A program made the position numbers and the translations under genes. From Helicostylum pulchrum (Eukaryota > Mucoromycota > Mucoromycetes > Mucorales > Mucoraceae), in NCBI GenBank assembly GCA_025677825.1, contig JAIXMO010000008.1, positions 434,001 to 498,000 on the forward strand: a stretch of DNA of 64,000 bases, written 5' to 3'. The notes beneath the pieces were generated by a model. The model did not search any database. It saw only the letters and a program-made list of their open reading frames with translations, and had not been told where the DNA came from. Positions 46,477 to 58,411 of the stretch are shown here, one piece after another (the first letter of the stretch is position 1; every line of letters starts with the position of its first letter).

Positions 46477-47446
46477 ATGACTTCTATTGATGATAGTTCT
46501 TACTCTGTATTTAAACAAGACGGTAGTCACCAATTCTACTGTCGTTGGTCAATCCAAGAAGACTTGTTACTATCTCAAGCCGTATCAGATCATGGTCCAC
46601 ACAAGTGGACCTTAGTATCTCGCTTTATTCCTGGTAGAACTGCCGTTCAATGTTCTACGCGATGGTTTGGCGCTCTAAAGTAATATATCAATAATATATA
46701 GTTATAATGATAAAATTCTAAAAAAAGAAAATTAAAATAGTCCAAACGTACATAAAGGAAGATGGTCAGAGCACGAAGATGAAGCCTTGACCAAAGCCGT
46801 GCGACACTTTGAAACCATCACCAAGGTCAGCAATTTACCGTGGAATAGAATTGCAGAGAACATACCTTACCGAACCGGTATTCAATGCCAAGCCAGATGG
46901 ACCGAAGCGCTTGATCCAGCTGTACGGAAAGGCAGATGGCACCAAGACGAAGACAAACTACTTGCTGCAGCCGTTACAAAATACGGGTGCTGCTGGATTC
47001 GAGTTGCTAGTATGATACCAACACGTACGCAACGACAATGCCGTACGCGATGGAATCAAATTCACTCACAACAATTAAAATCTGCTTCTACAAAAGCAGC
47101 TAATCATCGACGAACGACCAGTTCGTTTAAATACACTTCTTCACCTTTGCCAAACAACTACATTGACCCTTTCTCTCCGTTTTTACTGAACGATAATACC
47201 GCTTTTCAAAATAAACCATTGGATTTTTATCAACCGCAAAGAGGAGAACAGTTATCTTGTTCCCCTGTTGATAGTTTTTTAGCACAGTATAGTTCTTCTC
47301 CAACAACCGTATCAAGTTCTTCTTCCATCGCTTCTTCCATCTCTTCTTATTTACCTTCAACTACTTCTTTCCCAGAGCAACAAAAATTCCAAGATAATTT
47401 AAGTGACAATTTATTGTTTGCTACGGATTTTGATTTCTTGTTATAA
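46477..47446 (+). CDS. R1R2R3-type Myb transcription factor
   Basis: Two exons (46477-46679 and 46741-47446) give 302 residues. Three consecutive Myb repeats are visible: CRWSIQEDLLLSQAV to QCSTRWFGAL, KGRWSEHEDEALTKAV to QCQARWTEAL, and KGRWHQDEDKLLAAAV to QCRTRWNQIH, each with the spaced Trp residues and the QC-x-x-RW recognition helix. The splice site lies exactly between repeats 1 and 2. The rest is Ser/Thr/Pro-rich and ends in an acidic-hydrophobic FATDFDFLL, a plausible activation tail. It is nuclear and binds DNA; target genes are unknown. The set resembles fungal c-Myb/SNAPC4/Bas1-like proteins, but I cannot assign an orthologue. Confidence 0.9.
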
Positions 47447-48068
47447 ACCTTTTTTTTTTTTTACTTACTATAGCGTTTTTTATTTTTCGTTTTAATATTA
47501 GTCTCTCTCTCTTTTTTTTTTGTTCGGCTGTGTAATAATAAAGGGTATGCTTCTTTTAAATATAGTACTTTTTTTAAGGTGAAAGAACGCATACCCTTTG
47601 TTTTTCTTTTTGATAGTCATATGCTATGCTCTTATACTTTTTACATTATGCTATTTTTTTTCTGCCCTTTCCCCTTTCCGAATGAATAAAAATCATATGC
47701 TTTCTATCTATCTATCTCTCTAAACTCTTCTTTTTGGAATGCAATGTAAACAATTACACCGTAACTGCACATTAGACGATTTTTTTTTTACCTGTAGTAT
47801 AAAGGAATGGGTTTTCCAACAATACATCTTGATAAGCAAAAAAAAAAAGGTACATTTTTTTTTAGTTCCTCTCTCTCTTTTGCAATCGAATTTTTTTATC
47901 TTTCTTCCTGATCACTTGCATAGTGACGAACTTCCGATCCATGCATAACCACACTGAAATTTCAAAACCTTCTGCATCGCTGTTTTATAAACTTTCGATC
48001 ATTTTTTTTTTTTTTTTTACCGTGTATTGGGATTTATTATTATTATTATAAGAGGAGGGGAGGAGAGT
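47447..48068. other. Convergent intergenic region, 0.6 kb
   Basis: 3' ends of the Myb and TPR genes. A TATCTATCTATC microsatellite and T-runs are present. GGGTATGC ... GCATACCC (47543 and 47590 region) forms an inverted repeat, a possible RNA hairpin at the Myb transcript end. Confidence 0.5.
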
Positions 48069-51000
48069 TTAAACAAATCTAGGTAAACTGGAAACCGAGA
48101 CAATTGGACTCATATCACTTAATTTAAGCGCAAACAATAAACACTTTTTAGCATCTAATAAATTTTCTTGATCCTGATAAACTTTACTTAACAAAAACCT
48201 AAAAAAATTTAACGTGTTAAAAAAAAACATTTTTTCTCCTCTTTACCCAGATTAAAAACTCCCTTTTTTTTTTTTTTGCATGTGTAAAAAAAATAATCCT
48301 TACCATGCTTCAGTTTGATTCCACCCTAACCCTCGTGTCGATTTTTGTAATAATTGTTCAGCCAATTCAACATGACCCATGCTGAGATAAACAGAGGAGA
48401 GAGAAATATGTGTTGAAATGTGATCAGGATCGATCGATAAAGCTCTCTTGTACGCGTCCACGGCTCTATCGCTTAGCCCCTCTAATAAACAGTTTTTACC
48501 CACTTGGTGCCAAACATCAGCGTTTGCTCCGAACGTCAGTTCATCCGCCTCCATAATGGCTTTATGTGCTTCTTCAAACAAAAGTGCTCGTGCGTAAGTG
48601 GCACTGGTCATAATCCAAATATCGACAAGAATGTTGTGCCAGCGTATTTGACGTTCCTTAAAATAATCATTCTTCTCAATCGTGGTTGTTGGCGTGGTTG
48701 TCGTGGTCGTGGTTGTGGCGGAGACAAGACTGATTGTACTTTCATCTACCTTATCAAGCAAAGAAGAGTAATTGGAATTTTGGTGCGGGCCTAATAACGT
48801 GTTACTTTTCACTGTATTGTTACTACTACTATTGTTACGACTGATCTCCTTTAAACTACTTGAAGAAGGAACTTCCTGCTCTAAATCTTTAAAAAAAAAA
48901 AAAAAAAAAAGACAAATTAGAAATACAATTTTTTTTTGGCTGCTTTAACAAACAAAAACAAAAAAAATTTAACCTTTTCGAGAAGAATCACTTCTTTTTA
49001 AACTAAGGAAAGTCGTACTCCTTTTGAGTGGTTTTTCCTTTTTTTCCTTTTTCTCCTTGCTGGTTTTGGAAGGAAGACTTATTAACGGATCATCCATCAA
49101 CTGAGACAAATTAATTGAGCCTCTCTTCTTTTTTTTTGTCTTTGTGACTTTTTCAGGCACATAGTCTTCTTCATCATTATCTTCCTCATCTTCAGTTACC
49201 TTATTTAAAGATCTCGATTCCAATCTATGCGAAGATCTTGACTCTGTCTTGTTTAGTGTCAATGATTGAGATTCCTCTACAATTTTGAAATCATCTGCTG
49301 GCAAAGGCAGTGCAAAACCCGAGTCTAAGCTCTCACTACTCTTCTCGTCTATACTATGCACGCTACTGTTGGCTCTAGACCTTGAGCGTGACCTAATACT
49401 ACTTTCATGCAACGAAGATTTTCTAGCTGCTGTTGTATTCGCTTTTTCAACAAGAGCGATATTCATCTTTTTAGATAACTTTGAATACATGTCAAATAAA
49501 TCCGGGTACACTTTAATCGTTGACTCGGCGCCCTCCAAGTTTTCCAGTATGGCTGCTTGCGATAACCGCATCTTTAAGAACGCTTCAGCACGGTCAAAGA
49601 ATTCTTGACCTTCTTCTGTATCCAGCCTCAAGTCTTGTGTAATATCTTCATTATCTTCATTTTCCACTAAATTTAAATGGTAGACAAGACCTGCTTGAAT
49701 CACTTGCAAAGATTTAGGTAATGCATGAAATTGACGCGAAGATTGAATCAGCGACAATAAATGCCAACTAGGAATAAAGTCTCCTCTTAATTTAATTGAC
49801 CGTTTGACAGAATTGGATGCAGCTGGCATATCTCCTGTAAGCGCTTGCTGTATACCCAATTGATAAAATGCTTGCCATGACCGAGGGTCTAGTTCTGTAG
49901 CTCGTTTTAAAGAGAGTAAAGATTCTGTAAGGTACTCTGACCTCTTTTCTTCGTCATGACCTGCATAATTTATGTTAATACTTGGTTTTCTCTAATAAAA
50001 AAAAGGAAAGCCTTACATTGAGATGCATATAATGCATAAGAAGTTCCACATAATCGTTTTGCCTGTACCATCAACGCTCTCCACTGCGAGGCCTTCTTTT
50101 TCTTCAAGAAATCGGATTCCTCCAACAAGGCAACCGCAATATCAGTCAAGACAGTAGCTTGCAACCCCGAATTAGGATACAAATACTGTGTAGCCCACAG
50201 CAGCATCCGTACGACATCAAACTCCGTGTCACTTTCACATGATCCTGTTGCAGATTTCTTTTTAGGCAGTGCACCATTCACTTCATCATCCTCAGATGAT
50301 AATTCATCCGTTAACAAGCCATTTAGTTTCGTTTCTATTTGGTATAGATTATTTGACCCTGATTCACTTGAGCTCTGTGTGATACTTTGCAACTTTGCTT
50401 TCACGGCATCTACCAACCCGACAAGGTCCATGTTCTGATAACACTCTATGAAATCTGGTACACCCAATAACTCTAAATAACAAGTCAATGCAAGCTTGGC
50501 TTGTTTGGTTTCACCAACTCGCACCAACGTGTAAAATATATGTCGCGTCGTACACAGACTATTAAAAGTAAACTTTCTTGTTCTAACAAAGTATTTCAAC
50601 GTACGTTGGACGTACGAATCTGGTCCCCAGCCAACTGTTTCATGTGCAGAGACTAAAAGGTGACTGAGTTCTAGTGTGCGGTGGTGAAGATCTGCGGGGT
50701 TGGATTGGTTTAGGAGTGGTGCAAAGGTTGCTAGCAGTTGACGAAATTGCGTGGTAAGTAAAATGGTCTCTTCTAATGCGGCGGAAGATCTCTCAAATAA
50801 AGTGGTTTCGCCTGCGTCAGAGAATACGGATTTGGTAGGTGATAGAACTGGACTAGAGATATATTCGTCTTGTGCGGTTGCGGGAACGTATACTCCCTTT
50901 TGGTAAGCGCGCGTCAAGTATCGAATATAATGACGAAAAATAACCCAGCGTTTATGAATGCGCCAATCTAGAGGCCATTGCGTACAGCAGTAATTTAAAT

Positions 51001-52069
51001 ATGCACGCATTAATTTCAACGTTTGCTTTACAGGTCCTCTACAAAAAAAAAAAAAGGTACGTGTCAGAAAATATTAAATAAATGATTTATTACAAATGGG
51101 GAATACTCACTTTTTGCGAAGCTGTAATAAGATAGCTCTATACAAACAATTTTCGACCCAATAAGACAATGACTTGTTTTCTTCATCAGGATGATCTTCC
51201 ACCACTTTCAAAGCGGATAAATAACAATCCAAGGCATCAATATGATTTTCTTGCGCCTCGTAGCAAACACCTTTCATGACACGAGCCTGTACCAACAACA
51301 CCATACTGTACCCAGACTCCACATCTTCTAATTTTAAAGCTAATTGCTGTAACCACTCTAAAGTTTTGTCATATCTTTCTGTCTCAAAATAGATTCTTGC
51401 TAAAATGATTTTAGAAAACTTTTAAATATGTTAGTTACACCAACTCGTACATATAAAAATCAATTTTTTTTGGTATTACTTGAGCTTGCCAATCATCAAT
51501 GGTCTCTAATTGCCCAGACTTTATCTGTCGTTGAATTACATCAAGTAAGCGAACCAAGATGAGTTGGGCCTGACTAGATTCTAAAGGTAAAGACATTGCA
51601 ACATTGTTGGGATCATCTAATTGATGAATAAAGTCTGATTCTTCGGTATAGTTTTTTTTGGCAGCGGCGGCGGCAACAACTGCAGGCGGTGTATTTAAAT
51701 TGGTTGAAGAAATAGTAGCTATTTGTCTAGTGCCCCATTTTCTACTATTACTTGTGCTAGTCTGTAAATCTAATTGAGAAGTAGTAGTAGTAGATACAAT
51801 GGGTATAATTGATTTACTCTTTTCTTGTCGAACTTGACGCAATAACAAGATAAATTCTGCTTCCATGCGAGCAGTAAATTCCAGCACTTTTTGATACATA
51901 AAATTATAATTTAGTTTCTCTCGCCCAATTTATTTTGTGTGTGCGTACCTGATTCATATGGATGATACTTTTTGTACCTTCTTGCTAATTCAGGTATATC
52001 AGTCCACCGTTCATTACAACGAGCAATTTCCAAGTCTAGAAAGGTTTGTAATGCCTTGGGATTATTCAT
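48069..52069 (-). CDS. YPP1: YPP1/TTC7-like tetratricopeptide protein
   Basis: Seven exons (52069-51949, 51886-51480, 51418-51111, 51038-50017, 49960-48974, 48886-48304, 48198-48069) give 1185 residues. TPR-type helices occur along the length: FSKIILARIYFETERYDKTLEW, VQARVMKGVCYEAQENHIDAL, ELDPRSWQAFYQLGIQQALTG, EAHKAIMEADELTFG and a C-terminal TPR pair (SDRAVDAYKRALSIDPDHI, HVELAEQLLQKSTRG). Between them lies a long Ser/Arg/Lys-rich linker (about 780-960). This layout matches yeast Ypp1 and animal TTC7, the scaffold that joins Efr3 to PI4-kinase Stt4/PI4KA at the plasma membrane to make PtdIns4P. Start chosen at MNNPKAL. It would act upstream of lipids used by the 5-phosphatase at 8-11.5 kb; that link is inference. 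Exon 1-2 junction is the least sure. Confidence 0.85.
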
Positions 52070-52237
52070 ACTTTTTTTACGGGTAAAAAAAAAAAGAAAA
52101 AGAAAAGGGGAAAAAAATACATGTGTGTGCACACAAAAATGATTTAAATGTGAAAATCAAGGATCTGACAACAATAAGTTTTTCATCGTGTGTTTGTGCA
52201 AGTGTGCGTGTGTGTGTGAGAATATATGTGAAAAATA

Positions 52238-52272
<35 letters not shown>

Positions 52273-52471
52273 GGAAAAAAACACGTGTATAAAAAAAGCG
52301 TTATTTTATTAAAAAGTAGTTTGTTCTGTGTGTCTGTGGGTCAAAGAAAGGGATAGGAGGGGTTGGGGAATTTTTTTTATGTTTTTTTTGGTTCGTTTTT
52401 GTGTGTAAGCTGTGAGAGAGAGAAGTTTTTTTTTGTTTTGTCTCATTTTTATAATATACAATATATATAAT
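52070..52471. other. Tandem intergenic spacer with 30-base poly-T
   Basis: Upstream of the TPR gene and downstream of ARF. Contains GT-rich microsatellite sequence and a poly-T tract around 52240-52270. Confidence 0.5.
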
Positions 52472-53459
<988 letters not shown>

Positions 53460-54283
53460 ATGGGTTATACGTAAAGTATTTTGTTTCGCTCAAACCAAAA
53501 AAAGCAAACACGTATTGATTTTTATTCTTAAATAGTACTGCGACACATGAACAAGTGTGTGTTCCCGAAACCTTATTAAAAAAGAGAAGAACAACCGAAA
53601 AGACTGATGCTGAAAAGCAAATAGCCAAACTTGAAACTCAAAAGCAAAAGAGACAAGTACGCAACATTATATTTAAAAAAGCAGACGACTACATTAAAGA
53701 ATACCGTCAAAAGGAAAACGATGAAGTGCGATTAAAGAGACAAGCTAAAAACCAAGGCAACTATTATGTAGCTGCTCAACCAAAACTATTATTTGTCATT
53801 CGTATTCAAGGTATTAACGATATTCACCCTAAAGTCAAAAAAGTATTACAACTGTTTCGATTATTACAAATTAACAATGGTGTATTTGTTCGTATCAATA
53901 AGGCCACCAGTGAAATGTTACAGATCATTGAACCCTATGTGACCTACGGACCGCCCAACTTGAAAACAGTGAGAGAATTGATTTATAAAAGAGGATATTT
54001 AAAGCATAATGGACAACGCATTGGTATTTCAGATAATCAGTTAATTGCAGATAATCTTGGGAAATACGGAATCATTTGTATTGAAGATATCATTCATGAA
54101 ATATTTACATTGGGACCACACTTTAAACAGGTCAATCAATTCTTGTGGCCATTTAAATTAAGTAACCCGAATGGACATAAGAAGGTATCTTGGAAGCCAA
54201 GAAAGTTTAAACATTATGTAGAAGGTGGAGATGCTGGTGATAGAGAATTTGATATTAATAAACTAGTTCAATCCATGAATTGA
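53460..54283 (+). CDS. RPL7: 60S ribosomal protein L7 (uL30)
   Basis: Proposed exons 53460-53470 (only 11 bases, MGYT start) and 53536-54283 give 252 residues, the normal L7 size. The body reads [15 protein letters not shown], then [21 protein letters not shown] (the L30/L7 signature), [22 protein letters not shown] blocks, and [20 protein letters not shown]. The L7-specific C-terminal part includes [17 protein letters not shown] and [19 protein letters not shown]. The long frame itself has no ATG before VPETLL, so an upstream exon is required; the 11-base one fits phase through a GTAAAG donor and AAATAG acceptor. A start inside another exon cannot be excluded. Confidence 0.9.
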
Positions 54284-54389
54284 GTTGAAAACTGAACTGT
54301 TTTGTTGTTGTTGTTAAAGTGACTGGTGATTTGATTACAAAAAAAATATAAAGTTTTTTTTTATTTTTTTTATTTTTTCGTTTCTTCAG

Positions 54390-55295
54390 ATGTCGAGTTT
54401 GGAACTGTTAAAGTCCATCTTGTTAGACAAGACTAGGTTTGCACAATATGCTCATCAAAAGTTTACGAGGATACTAGAGTTAGAAAGTGAACGGTCAGGT
54501 GGTGATGAATATCAACATAAAGAAGCAAGGAGAAACGAAGTTTTGAACCGATATTCAAATATTATCCCCTTTGATAATAATTGCATTAAATTAAGAGATA
54601 AAAGACTAGGTGAAAGAGAATATATTAATGCAAGTTGGATTTTGGGACCTTATGGTGTCCCTAAAAATTATATTGCAACTCAGGGTCCAATTCAATCCAC
54701 GTTGATTGACTTTTGGAGATTAGTTATTGAAAAGCAAGTACCAGTCATTGTTTGTTTAACACCAGAGATTGAAAATAGAATAGAAAAGTGTGCAAGATAT
54801 TGGCCAATAGGAGAAGAAATTAAATTGTTTGAAAATGAAGTAATTGAATTAAAAGTATCAAATGTAAAGACGGAAAGGCAAGATGTTGAATCCAATTGTA
54901 TCGTAAGAACTCTTTTGGTGCAAGTATTTGATAAATCTACAAGCTCAAAAATTGATTCTGCAAGAGTTACTCAGTTGCATTTTTTGGGTTGGCCTGATCA
55001 TGGTGTACCTACTGAAACTAAACATGTCATTAGTCTCATTAAACTGACAAGGCAATTTCAAGAAGATATGAAACCGGTTCTAGTTCATTGTAGTGCTGGT
55101 TGTGGTAGAACGGGTACCTTTTGTGTCATTGATACTGCTGAAGCTTTATTACAATCAAACAAAAATTTACTAGTTGACCCTGTATTTGTAATTACTGATG
55201 CATATCGTAAACAACGTACCACAATGGTACAAGCTCAAGCTCAATATAAGTTTTGTTACAAGGCCATAAAAGATTTTATGGATACAGAAGAATGA
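54390..55295 (+). CDS. Classical protein tyrosine phosphatase
   Basis: Single exon, 301 residues, only a catalytic domain. Motifs in order: NRYSNIIPFD (53-62), DYINASW-like EREYINASW (76-83), YIATQGP (94-100), CARYWP (134-139), WPDHGVP (201-207, general acid D203), signature VHCSAGCGRTG (232-242; Cys234 nucleophile, Arg240) and the Q-loop Q281 region. All catalytic residues are intact. It resembles yeast Ptp1 and fission yeast Pyp enzymes, which dephosphorylate phosphotyrosine in signalling proteins such as MAP kinases. There are no targeting domains. It follows RPL7 in the same direction, about 100 bases later. Confidence 0.95.
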   Translation: MSSLELLKSILLDKTRFAQYAHQKFTRILELESERSGGDEYQHKEARRNEVLNRYSNIIPFDNNCIKLRDKRLGEREYINASWILGPYGVPKNYIATQGPIQSTLIDFWRLVIEKQVPVIVCLTPEIENRIEKCARYWPIGEEIKLFENEVIELKVSNVKTERQDVESNCIVRTLLVQVFDKSTSSKIDSARVTQLHFLGWPDHGVPTETKHVISLIKLTRQFQEDMKPVLVHCSAGCGRTGTFCVIDTAEALLQSNKNLLVDPVFVITDAYRKQRTTMVQAQAQYKFCYKAIKDFMDTEE

Positions 55296-55692
55296 CAGGA
55301 GCAAATAAAATAACTAACTGTATAGTAGTAGTAAGTGGTAGTAGTAACGTGGAACCCCTATTATAATAAAACTCGATCGATAGGGAATGCAGATCTAATT
55401 ATTGAACCTTATACTGTGTAATAATAATTATATATATTATATGTTGTCATTTCTTTGTCTATATTTATATACTTCAGGAGCACATTCCATATAAACTTTC
55501 TTTCCCGTGTGTGTGAGTGAGTGTGTGTGAGTTAGTGAATGAGTGCGCGTGTGTAGCGTGTGGGTATATAATCTGTCAATCTCCTTTTGATTATATATTA
55601 AAAAAATGTCTATATAAGTCGGACTATTTTTTATTTCATTATAAATTATTTCTTTTTCTCTCTCTCTCTTTCTCTTATTATTAGCAATCAAT
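55296..55692. other. Intergenic region, 0.4 kb
   Basis: AT-rich, with GT-rich microsatellite sequence (about 55508-55560) and a (TC)n run just before the kinase start. No gene seen. Confidence 0.5.
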
Positions 55693-56822
55693 ATGTCAAA
55701 GGAAACTAATAATACAACTACTATTCCAGTATCTACATACTTGACACACTATAAATTCCACCCATTATTCTTATCAAATTACATTATCGGAGAAGAATTA
55801 GGATCGGGTGGATATGGATTCGTTGTTTCTGCTCGTGAAAGAAAAAGTGGTATTGAAAGAGCAGTTAAATTCATTTTTAAAAACAAGATTCCTGCTCATA
55901 GTTGGGTTAAAGATAGTCAACTTGGTCCAATTCCAATGGAAATTTATATATTAAAAAATGTAACACATCAAAGCGTCATTCAGTACATTGATTCATACCA
56001 AGATGATCACTTTTGCTATTTAGTCATGGAATTACACGGTACTCAGTGGTCTACTAATTTTGATCAGTCTACAAGATCTCCTGCTTTATCTGAATCTTCT
56101 TCCTTTGGTAGCGCTAGTTCTTATTCTTCCATTCTAGATTCTCCTATTGATGAATACCCTGCTAATATCGACTCTAAATCAAATGACTTTTTTCAACCCG
56201 TTATTAAAAGACGTACTTCTTGTGATTTATTCGAATGTATTGAACGTCATAATAACTTTGAAGAACCAACTGCTAGAATGATATTCAAACAAATCGCTTC
56301 TTGTGTTGCTCACCTTGATTCCATTGGTGTCTGTCATCGTGATATCAAAGATGAAAATATCGTTATTGATGATCAATTTCAGGTACAACACACTATAATA
56401 CTATATATATATATATATATATATTAGTCAAATACTAAATATATGTCATTATCAAATAGGTTAAACTCATAGATTTTGGTTCTGCTGTATTATTACCTCG
56501 TCATTTTGGTGATAAAAAAAACTATTTATTTAAACAATTCTATGGTACCGTCAGTTTCGCTTCACCAGAAATACTTATGGGTCGACCTTATAAAGCCGAA
56601 CCTGCAGAAGTATGGTCTCTTGGTGTCTTACTCTATACCATCTTATTTGGCGAAGTTCCCTTTCATCACCCTAGTATGACAATTGCTGGTCATTTTGTTC
56701 AACCTAAAATCAAAGTATCAGACAATTGCTTCTCACTTATCTGTTGGATGTTGAATCATTCTCCAGATAACAGACCAACAATCCATCAAGTATTATTACA
56801 TCCTTGGTTTAATCAGCTTTAA
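55693..56822 (+). CDS. PSK/PASK-type serine/threonine kinase
   Basis: Two exons (55693-56382 and 56460-56822) give 350 residues. Gly-loop GSGGYG (37-42), AVKF with Lys59, Glu83 of helix C, catalytic HRDIKDEN (Asp217), IDFGSA (Asp235), FASPEIL, then lobe C to HPWFNQL. VMELHGTQWS and SCDLFECIERH are typical of the PAS-kinase (PSK1/PASK) catalytic domain. Between them is an insert rich in Ser (about 124-175). No PAS domain is attached, so it is a catalytic-domain-only relative. In yeast, PSK enzymes link nutrient state to glucan and translation. The intron contains an (AT)n run. Confidence 0.9.
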
Positions 56823-57274
56823 GCTATTATGAACTCTTTTTTTTTTCTTTCTTATAATACCTAACCCTATTGCATGATTCTTTCTCTTCTTTCTATATAC
56901 TAAGCATTTTAACTCCTCAAACATTTTTCAAAATTATTCTATTACAACATACCACACAAACACACACACACACTCACACACTCACACTCACACACTCACA
57001 CACACACACTCACACACACTCTACTTATTTAGATTTAATTTCTTATGCAAAAATTAATAACCCTTAAAAAAATTCTTAATCATTATATTTATGCACACAC
57101 ACACAATCACAAACACACACCCATTGTAATTATCTCTTTTCTTTTATTATGTACATAAACCATTTCAACCACCATTTTTATTAAAAAAAAATATATATTT
57201 AATCATAAGCTCTTTTCCCTTTCTTTTTTCTTTTTTTAAACATTGGTCCGATTTTCAATAAAAAATTAATAAAA

Positions 57275-57309
<35 letters not shown>

Positions 57310-57848
57310 TTGTCAAACTCATTACAAACAGTAATGTCTTTTTTTTTTAAAAAAAAAAAGGAGAACGTTTTAAAAGAGGGAAAGCAAACAAATGAAAGTC
57401 ATAAAACGTAACTCTCTTTCTGTATCTAATCATTGTCTTGGAGAGAAAAAGAGTCTCAAGTTACCGCTGTAAAATTCTCGCTTCAGGGCATAGAATCATT
57501 CATGACGGATAGTAGTACTGGTAAAAAGTCTCATAAGCCCGTAGACGAAAGCATTATTTACATACATAGATAACCCTATTCGGTGAAAAGTGGACAAAAA
57601 AGACTTCCGTGTTTACCTGCTCAAAGAATTCAAAATATCAAGCAACTGTCCTATCCGCAACAATGGTTCCCTAGAAAAGTTTAAAGAATGCAGAGAAACG
57701 CAAATAGTCACAAACTGAAAAAAACTATTTATCATCAGTTTTAACTGCCGAAATATCATTTTTTTTTTTACATTAAAAAACAAAAAAAACAAAAAATTTT
57801 GACAGGGTTCCCTTTTTTTTATTATTATTATTTTGTTATATTAAAACC
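56823..57848. other. Intergenic region, 1.0 kb, with microsatellites
   Basis: Contains a CA/CACT microsatellite (listed next), a 27-base poly-A near 57282 and a second CA-run near 57090. No gene seen. Confidence 0.5.
56952..57021. repeat. CA/CACT microsatellite
   Basis: About 70 bases of CACACA interrupted by CACT at fairly even spacing, just beyond the kinase stop. Confidence 0.8.
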
Positions 57849-58411
57849 ATGTCTACTGTTGTTGAAGGAAAGGATACTGTCAAGTTTGTTGACGAAGAAC
57901 AAATTGAAAGAGCTGCTGCAGGTGCCACTAACGAAGGAGAAACTAAACAAGAAGAAACCAAAACTACACAAGAAGAAGAAGGAGAAGGAGAAGAACCTGC
58001 TTCTGCTTTCAACCCAGAAACTGGAGAAATTAATTGGGAATGTCCTTGTAAGTAAAAAAAATCGAATTATAAGGGAAAATGTATACCAATACATTTAGAA
58101 TAGGTTTGGGTGGTATGGCACAGGGACCTTGTGGAGATGAATTCAAAGCTGCCTTTAGCTGTTTTGTCTTTTCCGAAGCAGAGCCAAAAGGATTAGATTG
58201 TGTTGAAAAGTTTAAGGGTATGCAAGATTGTTTCCGTCTTCATCCTGACGTATATGGTGACGAAATTGATGATGATGAAGAAGAGGAAGAGGAGAAAAAG
58301 ACTGAGGAGTCTCCTAAAGAGGAAGAGAAAGAATCTGTCAAGGAAGAAATTGTTGTTCCTTCTGTTGATGAAGAAGCTTCATTCTCTTCTTGGGTTTCAT
58401 CATGGTTCTAA
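57849..58411 (+). CDS. MIA40: Mitochondrial intermembrane-space oxidoreductase Mia40 (CHCHD4-type)
   Basis: Two exons (57849-58047 and 58104-58411) give 168 residues. The redox-active CPC is at residues 65-67, in [14 protein letters not shown], split by the intron. The twin C-x9-C pairs are C76/C86 and C99/C109. It oxidises small Cys-rich precursors on import into the intermembrane space, together with Erv1. There is no N-terminal presequence or membrane anchor, so it resembles the short soluble animal form rather than the long anchored yeast Mia40. Flanking regions are very acidic ([11 protein letters not shown] and [13 protein letters not shown]). The ending is SSWVSSWF. Confidence 0.93.
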
